8,449 nucleotides of DNA from Alkalibacter sp964582705 (GCA_964582705.1 CAZOTE010000082.1:1-8449), one strand, 5' to 3'. Shown: positions 1-5,076, numbered from the stretch's first letter. Made by a program: numbers and translations. The notes: generated from the letters alone by a model not told the origin.

Positions 1-15
1 ATCGAGTGGGAATAG
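1..15 (+). CDS. guaA: 3' end of GMP synthase gene (partial)
   Basis: Reading from base 1, the codons ATC GAG TGG GAA TAG give Ile-Glu-Trp-Glu-stop. The glutamine-hydrolysing GMP synthase (XMP to GMP, purine synthesis) ends in ...ATIEWE in nearly all bacteria. Only four codons are visible, so by itself the match is short. It gains weight because a tyrosine integrase gene starts its 3' end about 90 bp away, and the guaA 3' end is a known target for integrases of elements like this one. The stop codon is intact, so the element leaves the host enzyme complete. The next sequence to the left should be the rest of guaA. Confidence 0.75.
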   Translation: MEWE

Positions 16-20
16 CAGTT
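1..20. other. Putative left attachment site (attL) at guaA 3' end
   Basis: Known family behaviour: integrases that use guaA recombine within its last codons and regenerate the C-terminus. Here the guaA stop codon lies next to the integrase module, which points to the crossover within or just before the GAGTGGGAATAG segment. The exact core cannot be set from one junction. No second full copy of the segment occurs in the window, so attR lies to the right of base 8449. Confidence 0.5.
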
Positions 21-22
21 AA

Positions 23-68
23 AAACCCTGAGACCATTGATATAACTTGGTTTCAGGGTTTGCTTTTT
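23..68. terminator. Hairpin terminator between guaA and int, probably bidirectional
   Basis: AAACCCTGAGACCA (23-36) pairs with TGGTTTCAGGGTTT (48-61), a 14-bp stem with one G-T wobble and an 11-nt loop. On the + strand it is followed by GC and five T (64-68), ending guaA transcription. On the - strand the A-run at 21-25 gives a T-run after the stem, ending int transcription. The wobble favours the + strand RNA. guaA and int converge on this point. Confidence 0.7.
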
Positions 69-74
69 GGTGAC

Positions 75-91
75 CGTACTAAAAGCGTACT
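75..91. repeat. CGTACT direct repeat, 11-bp period
   Basis: CGTACT occurs at 75-80 and again at 86-91, one helical turn apart, between the terminator and the int stop codon. Short phased repeats at element ends often bind the integrase arm domain or Xis. Binding is inferred from position only. Confidence 0.3.
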
Positions 92-107
92 ACAGGTCCT
101 TTTGTAA

Positions 108-1187
108 TTATTCAATTGGACTATCTGGTTTATTCATTTGATCCAAGCGATTGGCGACCTCGATCTGCTTATTGGGATAAAGGTGGGAATAGGTCTGAAG
201 CGTTGTTTCTATGCTTTCGTGTCCCAGTCTTTCTGAGATCAGGAGGGCTGAAAAACCTTCCTCAATCAGCATGGAGGCATGGGAATGTCTCAGATCATGT
301 ACGCGAATGCGTTTGATGCCAGATTTCTTCGTCCCTCGTGTCATCTCACTGTGCAAATAGGATTTGGTCACCGGGAAAAGCCTTTCGTTTGGTTCGTAAT
401 CATAAAGCTGCTCGGCGTATTTCTGGACCAGAGCACAGAGAAAGGTTGGCACTGCGATCAGGCGGCGACTCTTGGGTGTCTTGGGTTCCATGATCAGATC
501 TTCGCCCTCATGGCGAGCGTAGTTTTTTGTGATAGACAATGTTTTGGCATCAAAGTCAAAATCGTTCAAGGTCAATGCCAACAATTCACCCGATCGGATA
601 CCCGTCCAAAACAGGATTTCAAAGGCCAGCTTTGAAACTGGCTTATCCGAGACAAAGGGGAGAAATTTTCTGAATTCCTCTACAGTCCAGAACAACATGG
701 ACTCTGCATTTTTCTTACCCATGCTGCCGCACACTCTGGCAGGGTTGGTTTGAAGCTTATAATACTTGGAGGCAAAGTTAAAAATGGCGGAGATCTGGTT
801 GTGGATGGTTTTCAAATAAGTTTGTGAATAGTCGCTCTCATCCTCCATCAAGGTATTTTGCCATTTGCGAATCGTTGCGGGTTCAATTTTGTTGATGGGC
901 ATCTCTTCGAAAAAAGGCAGCAGCTTTGTGTTGATGAGGCATTCCTTGCCACTGTAGGTGGTTGGCTTGAGCCGTGTCTTACAATCCTCCATGTAGATGG
1001 ACACCAGGGTGCCAAAGGACATGTCGGGACTGGCTTCCGCCTTCTCAATGAATTGTCGTTCGAAAGTCTTGGCTTCTCTTTGGGTTTTAAAGCCTTCCTT
1101 CTTTTTCTTTTTTCGGTTGCCTAACCAGTCGGTATAGTAAAAGGCACAATACCAGCTGCCGGTGGCTTCATTTTTATAGGTTGGCAT
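108..1187 (-). CDS. int: Tyrosine recombinase / integrase (Tn916 Int type)
   Basis: Site-specific recombinase that integrates and excises the element by strand exchange between att sites through a 3'-phosphotyrosyl link. The protein has 359 aa. Residues 1-45 form an AP2-like arm-DNA-binding domain (SWYCAFYYTDWLGNRKKKKKEGF), about 55-155 the SAM-like core-binding domain, and 165-345 the catalytic domain. The active-site set is complete: R198 (TGIRSGE), K236 or K239 (EPKTPK), H297 and R300 (HDLRHSH), H323 (LGHE) and nucleophile Y333 (LQTYSHL). The frame is open 17 codons further upstream, to 1238, but no ribosome site is seen there. The ATG at 1187 has AGAGGGTG 5 nt before it and begins the arm domain, so it is preferred. 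It lies 72 nt downstream of the Xis-like gene, probably co-transcribed, and ends 107 bp from the guaA junction, the usual place for int. Confidence 0.95.
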   Translation of the reverse strand: MPTYKNEATGSWYCAFYYTDWLGNRKKKKKEGFKTQREAKTFERQFIEKAEASPDMSFGTLVSIYMEDCKTRLKPTTYSGKECLINTKLLPFFEEMPINKIEPATIRKWQNTLMEDESDYSQTYLKTIHNQISAIFNFASKYYKLQTNPARVCGSMGKKNAESMLFWTVEEFRKFLPFVSDKPVSKLAFEILFWTGIRSGELLALTLNDFDFDAKTLSITKNYARHEGEDLIMEPKTPKSRRLIAVPTFLCALVQKYAEQLYDYEPNERLFPVTKSYLHSEMTRGTKKSGIKRIRVHDLRHSHASMLIEEGFSALLISERLGHESIETTLQTYSHLYPNKQIEVANRLDQMNKPDSPIE

Positions 1188-1259
1188 AGCATCACCCTCT
1201 CTGGCCGCAAAGCACTGAACCATGAAATCTCGTGTCATGTGGCTTTGCGTGTTTAGAAT

Positions 1260-1457
1260 TTACAGCATCACTTTCTCTTCAAAATAGCGTCTGCTGATCT
1301 TACCGGCCACGGTGATTTTATCCTGGTCCTTAAGAGAATTGTTAAGACGCTTGATGATCCGGTACGCAGAGGATACCGACACACCTAAAATCTCTGCGAC
1401 TTCTTCAGCATGAATAAATCTTGATGGTTCGATGGTGAATTTTCTTTCGGTTGTCAT
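1260..1457 (-). CDS. xis: Excisionase-like small winged-helix protein
   Basis: The protein has 65 aa. A MerR/Xis-type helix-turn-helix spans about residues 16-40 (FIHAEEVAEILGVSVSSAYR), followed by a short basic wing (KISRRYF). Proteins of this size placed just upstream of an integrase usually act as recombination directionality factors, bending DNA at the element ends to favour excision. The HTH is seen; the Xis role is inferred from position. The start has AAAGGAG (1468-1474) 10 nt upstream. An alternative is a plain transcriptional regulator of int. A long hairpin lies directly upstream (1492-1547) and may control its expression. Confidence 0.8.
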   Translation of the reverse strand: MTTERKFTIEPSRFIHAEEVAEILGVSVSSAYRIIKRLNNSLKDQDKITVAGKISRRYFEEKVML

Positions 1458-1491
1458 TTTTAGTTTTCTCCTTTCTTTCTCAGGATGGATC

Positions 1492-1547
1492 TCCTGAATA
1501 TACCAAGCCGTCGGTAAAAGCGCCCCGGCGGTTTGGTATGTCCAGGA
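1492..1547. repeat. Long hairpin upstream of xis
   Basis: Arms 1492-1514 and 1525-1547 pair over 23 positions with a single mismatch (A1497/C1542) and a 10-nt loop. The inner 14 bp are TACCAAGCCGTCGG against CCGGCGGTTTGGTA. Three pairs are G-T, so an RNA copied rightward (+) folds perfectly there, while the - strand leader of xis would carry A-C mismatches at those points. No T-run follows on either side, so a simple terminator is unlikely. Possible roles are a leader structure, an antisense RNA or a DNA-level recombination site. Confidence 0.6.
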
Positions 1548-1565
1548 TGAATGCAGGGGTTTTAT

Positions 1566-1709
1566 TTAATTCTGCAGGGATGATGAACTTAAGGTGAGGG
1601 TATCACGTTTCGGTTTCATGCGACAATGTTGTCGATGCAGTGGAATATAACCATCAATAAAATTGACATGAAAATCAAAGCAGCCGCACCGCGTAGGATG
1701 AAGCATCAT
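1566..1709 (-). CDS. Possible 47-aa Cys/His-containing small ORF
   Basis: A reading frame begins MMLHPTRCGCFDFHV and ends SLQN, with C8, C10, H14, H25, H28 and C29. No Shine-Dalgarno sequence precedes either of its two ATGs. The frame contains one arm of the 1679-1738 hairpin and the palindrome at 1621-1634. It lies between the sigma-like gene and xis. It may be a real small protein, but the structural constraints could equally mean a conserved nucleotide element that happens to be open. Function unknown. Confidence 0.25.
   Translation of the reverse strand: MMLHPTRCGCFDFHVNFIDGYIPLHRQHCRMKPKRDTLTLSSSSLQN
1621..1634. promoter_or_regulatory. Inverted repeat CGACAA-TG-TTGTCG, possible operator
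   Basis: Perfect 6-bp arms with a 2-nt centre, about 165 bp upstream of the xis start codon. The size fits a dimeric HTH protein site. The binding partner is unknown; the XRE or sigma-like proteins of this element are candidates. Confidence 0.3.
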
Positions 1710-1748
1710 TAAGAATGCCTGAATGCAGTGCGGCTGCTGTATTTGATT
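1673..1748. repeat. Long-arm stem-loop upstream of xis
   Basis: AGCAGCCGCAC (1679-1689) pairs perfectly with GTGCGGCTGCT (1728-1738). If the outermost A-T pair (1679/1738) is opened, AATCAAA (1673-1679) can pair with TTTGATT (1742-1748), leaving a 4-nt bulge at 1738-1741. On the - strand the stem is followed by TTTGATTTTC, a moderately T-rich tail, so it could end or attenuate transcription arriving from the sigma-like gene. The loop holds two GAATGC copies. Confidence 0.5.
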
Positions 1749-1781
1749 CTGGTTCTTTGGATGGACCGGACAAGCGTGGGC

Positions 1782-1793
1782 TTACGCTCTCAT
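1782..1793 (-). CDS. Possible three-codon leader ORF (MRA) with strong ribosome site
   Basis: GGAGGTGA (- strand, 1808-1801), a perfect 8-nt Shine-Dalgarno sequence, lies 7 nt before ATG AGA GCG TAA. A near-ideal ribosome site before a three-codon frame suggests either a leader peptide upstream of the 1679-1738 hairpin, or the leftover start of a gene that was lost. Neither can be decided from the sequence. Confidence 0.25.
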   Translation of the reverse strand: MRA

Positions 1794-1800
1794 AGGACTT

Positions 1801-2094
1801 TCACCTCCCTCCATTCTGATGGCGGGCCGTACTCATTGCCTGCGACGGTTTGATCACGCTCGGACTGTGACTATACGGAAGTATCATTATCTGATGCACA
1901 AGGTCATGGCCAGCCGATCTGCCAAGATCGACCTGCAGCATGGGTATGTCTCGCTCTCTTCTTAAACGAAGGTCATGGCGTACCTGCTGCCTGGCTTGTC
2001 CTTCCGGCTCGTGCACCAAAAGTATCCGGTTCTCCTATATGAACTTGTCAAAGATCGATTTTATGAGAAGATAAAAGTCCCTCTCATAAGCCAT
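1801..2094 (-). pseudogene. Possible broken small gene with in-frame amber stop
   Basis: On the - strand, ATG at 2094 opens a frame reading MAYERDFYLLIKSIFDKFI, then TAG at 2037-2035, and the same frame stays open to TGA at 1801 (another 77 codons). The first 19 residues look protein-like (amphipathic helix, resembling the N-termini of small SHOCT-type proteins in mobile elements). The later part (ENRILLVHEPEG...) is not recognised. No ribosome site is seen before 2094. It could be a gene killed by a nonsense change, a short peptide followed by non-coding DNA, or chance. It follows the sigma-like gene by 25 nt. Confidence 0.22.
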
Positions 2095-2110
2095 GAGATT
2101 TGAAGGTCAT
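1900..2110. repeat. Three direct copies of AAGGTCAT
   Basis: AAGGTCATGGC occurs at 1900-1910 and 1969-1979, and the shorter AAGGTCAT at 2103-2110, all in one orientation. They sit between the sigma-like gene and the xis leader. Repeats of this kind may be protein-binding sites; no partner is known. Confidence 0.35.
2061..2098. repeat. Overlapping alternative hairpins ATGAGA / TCTCAT / ATGAGA
   Basis: TTATGAGA (2061-2068) pairs perfectly with TCTCATAA (2082-2089). The same central segment can instead pair its CTCAT (2083-2087) with ATGAG (2093-2097). The two folds exclude each other. The place is just past the stop codon of the sigma-like gene, so it could take part in 3'-end formation or attenuation. 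The tail is only weakly T-rich. Confidence 0.35.
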
Positions 2111-2119
2111 TTATAAACC

Positions 2120-2545
2120 CTATTCCTCAAAATTTTTCAATTCTTTTTCTAAAGTCTTCAGTCCTTGGCTAATGGACTTGCAGACAGCCATAACACTGAC
2201 GCCTTCTGCTTGGGCAATCTCAGTCTTGCTCATCTCCAGAAAGTAGTAGGCATAGATTCGTTTGGCCTGGATATCCGGCAGCTTGGCAATGGCAGCATGA
2301 AGCTCCTGCTTCGTCATCTTCCGCTCATAGATCTCATAGGGTGACAGGGAGACAAAAATTGCGTCATGCTCGATCCCGTCGTCCCGATCCAAGGAGTAGT
2401 GGGCCTTGTTCCAGTAGACCTTTCGTTGATAATTCAGCTCTTTGCGTTTGGAATCTTCAAAGATCTCAGCGATCTCATCATCGACTATGACAAAACAGTC
2501 ATTCTCATAGAACGGGTATACTTCCCGCAGATTAATCTTTTTCAT
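2120..2545 (-). CDS. Sigma-70-like regulator (Tn916 Orf7 type)
   Basis: The protein has 141 aa. Residues 82-136 form a sigma-70 region 4 fold (AAIAKLPDIQAKRIYAYYF, then a helix-turn-helix over EMSKTEIAQAEGVSVMAVCKSI). The N-terminal half (KKINLREVYPFYENDCF, later SPYEIYERKMT) is the extension typical of a family of short sigma-like proteins on Clostridia mobile elements. It lacks region 2, so it is not a full promoter-melting sigma; in Tn916 the similar Orf7 drives transcription towards xis/int and the transfer genes. The frame extends to 2611, but the ATG at 2545 has AAGGAG 7 nt upstream (2553-2558) and starts the conserved part. It points towards xis and int, with a 660-bp structured spacer between. 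A role in inducing excision is inferred. Confidence 0.85.
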   Translation of the reverse strand: MKKINLREVYPFYENDCFVIVDDEIAEIFEDSKRKELNYQRKVYWNKAHYSLDRDDGIEHDAIFVSLSPYEIYERKMTKQELHAAIAKLPDIQAKRIYAYYFLEMSKTEIAQAEGVSVMAVCKSISQGLKTLEKELKNFEE

Positions 2546-2659
2546 TTTTATTCTCCTTCTCGTTGTTGGCTTGTTAGCGGCGAACAAGAAGGAGGCGGCG
2601 GGCTGCGGCATCTCGGTGAGACAAGACAGCCAGCTCTATTCATTTGGCTGGAAATAAAC

Positions 2660-2692
2660 ATGACAGGCTCCTTTTGGCGGGGAGCCTGTCAT
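2660..2692 (-). terminator. Hairpin, likely second terminator of the polymerase operon
   Basis: ATGACAGGCTCC (2660-2671) and GGAGCCTGTCAT (2681-2692) form a perfect 12-bp stem with a 9-nt loop. On the - strand it is followed by GTTTATTTCC, moderately T-rich. Sitting just downstream of the stronger terminator at 2729-2770, it may back it up or shield the sigma-like gene from read-through. Confidence 0.55.
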
Positions 2693-2728
2693 TGGTGATA
2701 CACTGCCAAAAAAAGCTGATTACTGAAT

Positions 2729-2770
2729 AAAAAAGGCCGGATGATCCTCTCAATTGAGTAATCATCCGGC
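2729..2770 (-). terminator. Rho-independent terminator of the polymerase/zinc-ribbon operon
   Basis: GCCGGATGAT (2736-2745) pairs with ATCATCCGGC (2761-2770). Read on the - strand the stem is followed by CTTTTTT (A-run at 2729-2734), a classic intrinsic terminator. It lies about 125 nt after the zinc-ribbon stop codon. The loop contains the palindrome CTCAATTGAG (2749-2758). AGTAATC (2757-2763) can alternatively pair with GATTACT (2718-2724). Confidence 0.85.
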
Positions 2771-2894
2771 GGTGGTAGCTCAGTGAATCGGCTCCGGTGC
2801 TCGGTATCGATTGATATTCAGTTGTTCATTACCTGCTCGTGCGGTGGTCGCTACTTCGAAAAGTGCGCCGGTGCTCCATAATCAGATAATGAGT
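2771..2894. other. Non-coding stretch after the zinc-ribbon gene
   Basis: No supported gene. The only regularity seen is a 9-bp direct repeat on the - strand (GAGCACCGG, followed by CGC in one copy and AGC in the other). Together with the sigma-like gene's upstream region (2546-2659), this gap holds only the two terminators; no clear promoter for the sigma-like gene was found. Confidence 0.5.
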
Positions 2895-3206
2895 TTATCC
2901 CTGGTCTGCGATGACCGGAATGGTTGCGACTTTTCCACACATCTCACATTTGATGGTGACAATGCCTACGCTGTCAGTAGTGACATCGAAAAGTCGTTTC
3001 CCACAGTGGGGACAATTGATGGGTTTGAAGAATTCGTCGAAGGCTTCTTTCTCTGCTCCAAGGACGATCTCGGTGGTTCTTAGACAGTCAGACTTGAAGG
3101 GGCAGACCTTTGTGTTGCTGCATTTGATCAGGATCTTCAGTTTTGAGCCTTCTATGGTGTCAAAGAGTCTTCTTTCACGATTGCATTTGATCTGGACGGT
3201 TCTCAT
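2895..3206 (-). CDS. Small zinc-ribbon protein linked to Y-family polymerase
   Basis: The protein has 103 aa and eight cysteines: C8, C29, C35, C41, then a clear zinc ribbon C65-P-H-C68 ... C87-E-M-C90. The first four may form a second, looser metal site. No membrane segment or signal peptide is seen. ATG at 3206 has AGGAGGG (3214-3220) 7 nt upstream. It begins only 17 nt after the polymerase stop codon, so the two are almost surely co-transcribed and the protein may work with the polymerase or on damaged DNA. I do not recognise a named family. Zinc binding is a strong inference from the CxxC pairs; any role in repair rests on context alone. Confidence 0.8.
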   Translation of the reverse strand: MRTVQIKCNRERRLFDTIEGSKLKILIKCSNTKVCPFKSDCLRTTEIVLGAEKEAFDEFFKPINCPHCGKRLFDVTTDSVGIVTIKCEMCGKVATIPVIADQG

Positions 3207-3223
3207 TGGGTATCCCTCCTGTA

Positions 3224-4468
3224 CTAGGCGTACATGATGCCGGGCATGATGACCTCATGACTGCTGTCTCCAGATGTTTTCATACTGCCTAACAGGGAGG
3301 CTGAATAAATCGACCATTTCCCAAAGCGACCTCGTATGGTCTCGATGGTATCATCCAGTTGTTCCAGCCTGGCCCGTCTGGCAGCATCATCAAAGAGCAT
3401 CAGCTGCTGTGGCATGAATTTGGGTTCGAGGTTGATGGCGCGAACAGTTACTGCCCGCACAAATGTATGCCAGTCGTAGTTATTTTCAAACAGAAGCCGT
3501 GCCGCTGAGGCGATCTCCATGGGGCTTTGGGTCGCCATGGGCAACTGCATCTGATATTGACGATAGGATAGGGTATTGTCCTTCACTGTGATTTGGACGC
3601 CATTGGCTTTCATGTCATGGACTCGCAGCCGATGGCTGATGTCCTGGGTCAGGTGGAGCATGACTTTCCAAACCTCATTATTGGTTTCCAGGTCTGAGAT
3701 GCAGGTCGTGCCATGACCGATGGATTTTACCGGTGATTGAAAGTCGTTTGGCATGACTCGGGATAAATCCTCGCCATTGGCAAAGAACCAAAGCATTTCA
3801 CCGTTCTTTCCGAGGGTACTCTTTAGAAAATCCCTGGGTGCTCTGGCCAGCTCTCCAATGGTTCGGATGCCGTAGCGGGCAAGTTTCTTGTCCGTTGCTC
3901 GTCCTACATAAAAGAGATCAGAAACCGGCAGCGGCCAGACCTTCTCTTGATAGTCACAGCGAGTGATGACCGTGATCGCGTCCGGCTTCTTCATGTCGCT
4001 GCCAAGCTTAGCGAAAATCTTGTTGTAGGACACACCGATACTGACGGTAAGACCTAACTCCTCTCGGGTTGTGCGCCGGATTTCCTCCGCGATGGAGAGA
4101 GCACTTCCACAGACGCCTTGACTGCCGGTCACGTCCAGCCAGCATTCATCCATGCCATAGGGCTCAACCTGATCCGTATAGCGTTGATAGATCTCCCGGG
4201 TAAGCTTTGAGTATTTCAAATACTGCTCATATTGCGGTGGAACCATGATGAGACCTGGGCATTTCTGTCTGGCTTCCCAGTTGACCATGCCTGTCTTGAT
4301 GCCTGCTTTCTTGGCTTTTTCGGATTTGGCCAGGACGATGCCATGGCGGTCCTCTGTTGATCCGCAGACTGCAATGGCTTTATCTCGCAGTGTTGGATTC
4401 AGCATGATTTCTACGGATGCATAAAAGCTGTTCAGGTCACAATGTAGAATTGCGCGGTCCTTACTCAT
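3224..4468 (-). CDS. Y-family (DinB/UvrX-like) translesion DNA polymerase
   Basis: The protein has 414 aa and copies past damaged template bases with low fidelity. The palm domain opens with HCDLNSFYASVE (catalytic D11, steric-gate position Y16) and continues with YGMDECWLDVTG (catalytic D107, E108). SIGVSYNKIFAKLGSDMKKP (143-162) is the conserved Y-family stretch, followed by the thumb helix-hairpin-helix (about 183-215) and the little-finger domain (about 245-350). Q355-L-M-L-F359 matches the beta-clamp-binding motif QLxLF. All catalytic residues are present, so it should be active. Start ATG 4468 with AAGGAG (4478-4483) 9 nt before it. Such polymerases (YqjW, UvrX of SP-beta) are common on Firmicute mobile elements. 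It is transcribed away from the XRE repressor across a shared operator region, which suggests damage-linked control. UvrX/YqjW branch is more likely than chromosomal DinB. Confidence 0.93.
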   Translation of the reverse strand: MSKDRAILHCDLNSFYASVEIMLNPTLRDKAIAVCGSTEDRHGIVLAKSEKAKKAGIKTGMVNWEARQKCPGLIMVPPQYEQYLKYSKLTREIYQRYTDQVEPYGMDECWLDVTGSQGVCGSALSIAEEIRRTTREELGLTVSIGVSYNKIFAKLGSDMKKPDAITVITRCDYQEKVWPLPVSDLFYVGRATDKKLARYGIRTIGELARAPRDFLKSTLGKNGEMLWFFANGEDLSRVMPNDFQSPVKSIGHGTTCISDLETNNEVWKVMLHLTQDISHRLRVHDMKANGVQITVKDNTLSYRQYQMQLPMATQSPMEIASAARLLFENNYDWHTFVRAVTVRAINLEPKFMPQQLMLFDDAARRARLEQLDDTIETIRGRFGKWSIYSASLLGSMKTSGDSSHEVIMPGIMYA

Positions 4469-4495
4469 AAAAAGCCACTCCTTCCAAGGGTTTCT

Positions 4496-4617
4496 ATAAC
4501 TTCTTCGTTGACAGATGAAGTTTGCGAAGGTATAATGAAGTTAACTTCATCTTGTAGCTCAATATTAACAGGCTAATGAAGAATAGTCAATACAAAAATG
4601 AAGTTGACGAAGTTATA
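4496..4617. promoter_or_regulatory. Operator array of six GAAGTT half-sites
   Basis: GAAGTT or its complement occurs at 4498-4503 (-), 4517-4522 (+), 4537-4542 (+), 4543-4548 (-), 4600-4605 (+) and 4609-4614 (+). The third and fourth make a perfect 16-bp palindrome ATGAAGTTAACTTCAT (4535-4550) over the -10 end and start point of the immR promoter. The cluster lies between the divergent polymerase and XRE genes, and the motif is nearly absent elsewhere in the window. The likely ligand is the XRE protein encoded next door; this is inferred. Confidence 0.75.
4508..4536 (+). promoter_or_regulatory. Consensus sigma-A promoter of the XRE/peptidase operon
   Basis: TTGACA (4508-4513), a 17-nt spacer, and TATAAT (4531-4536): both boxes match consensus exactly. 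One GAAGTT half-site lies in the spacer and the 16-bp palindrome covers the -10 end and the expected start at about 4543. So strong a promoter with operators across it fits negative autoregulation. The leader to the ATG at 4639 is about 95 nt. Confidence 0.88.
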
Positions 4618-4638
4618 TTCATTACGGGAGGCAAGGAA

Positions 4639-5076
4639 ATGAAAACTTTCTCAGAGAAGATCAAAGAAGCTCGGGAGGAATTGAAGCTCAATCAGCAGCA
4701 ACTGGGTGAGCTTGTCGGCGTTTCAAAACGTTCCATTGCTGCATATGAAACGACGGATACCAAGCCTCGTGGAAATATCGCCAGAAAGCTGGCTGCGGCC
4801 CTTCAGGTATCCGTAGACTTTCTGCTCAATGATGAGATCACAGACCCAAAATACGGCATAGAAAAAGCTCCCTACATTGAGGAAGCTCGGGAACGACTGG
4901 GACCCAAGGCAGCAAAGGAAATGGATATTCTCCTGGAGCAGAATGTAGCCTTGTTTGCTGGTGGAGCCCTGGATCAGGAGGCCAAGGATGCTTTTTTTGA
5001 AGCTGTCATGAAGGCTTATTTGAAGTGTAAGGAAGAAGCCCGAAAAACCTATGGCCGTAAAAAGGAAACGGATTAA
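4639..5076 (+). CDS. XRE-family repressor, ImmR-like
   Basis: The protein has 145 aa. A Cro/C1-type helix-turn-helix domain covers residues 5-63 (KIKEAREELKLNQQQLGELVGVSKRSIAAYE ... ALQVSVDFLL), followed by a helical, charged tail (75-145) likely used for dimer formation and recognition by the peptidase. The frame is open from 4576, but that start lacks a good ribosome site and would place operators inside the gene. ATG 4639 has GGGAGG (4626-4631) 7 nt upstream and begins the domain directly. With the HExxH peptidase gene behind it, it matches the ImmR/ImmA arrangement of ICEBs1, where the repressor keeps the element silent until it is cleaved. It probably binds the GAAGTT array in its own promoter region. 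No LexA-type self-cleavage domain is present. Confidence 0.88.
   Translation: MKTFSEKIKEAREELKLNQQQLGELVGVSKRSIAAYETTDTKPRGNIARKLAAALQVSVDFLLNDEITDPKYGIEKAPYIEEARERLGPKAAKEMDILLEQNVALFAGGALDQEAKDAFFEAVMKAYLKCKEEARKTYGRKKETD

Noticed and set aside
183..192. GTGGGAATAG, a 10-base match to the guaA end, inside int
   Set aside because: It lies in the coding sequence just past the catalytic tyrosine codon, and only ten bases match. A chance match of this size is plausible in 8 kb, and recombination here would destroy int.
279..1124. Several + strand open frames of 65-120 codons across int
   Set aside because: They are antisense to a complete integrase with all catalytic residues, lack family motifs, and have no good ribosome sites.
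1458..2119. Known riboswitch, T-box, group II intron or retron RNA
   Set aside because: GGTGAAAGTCC at about 1796-1806 (- strand) recalls some intron sequences, but no domain V, no T-box core and no reverse transcriptase are present.
2366..3237. + strand open frames opposite the sigma-like and zinc-ribbon genes
   Set aside because: They overlap genes with clear motifs and ribosome sites on the - strand, and one runs through a terminator hairpin.
4576..4638. Upstream start for the XRE repressor, adding 21 residues
   Set aside because: There is no strong ribosome site before 4576, the extra residues precede a complete HTH domain, and two operator half-sites would fall inside the gene.
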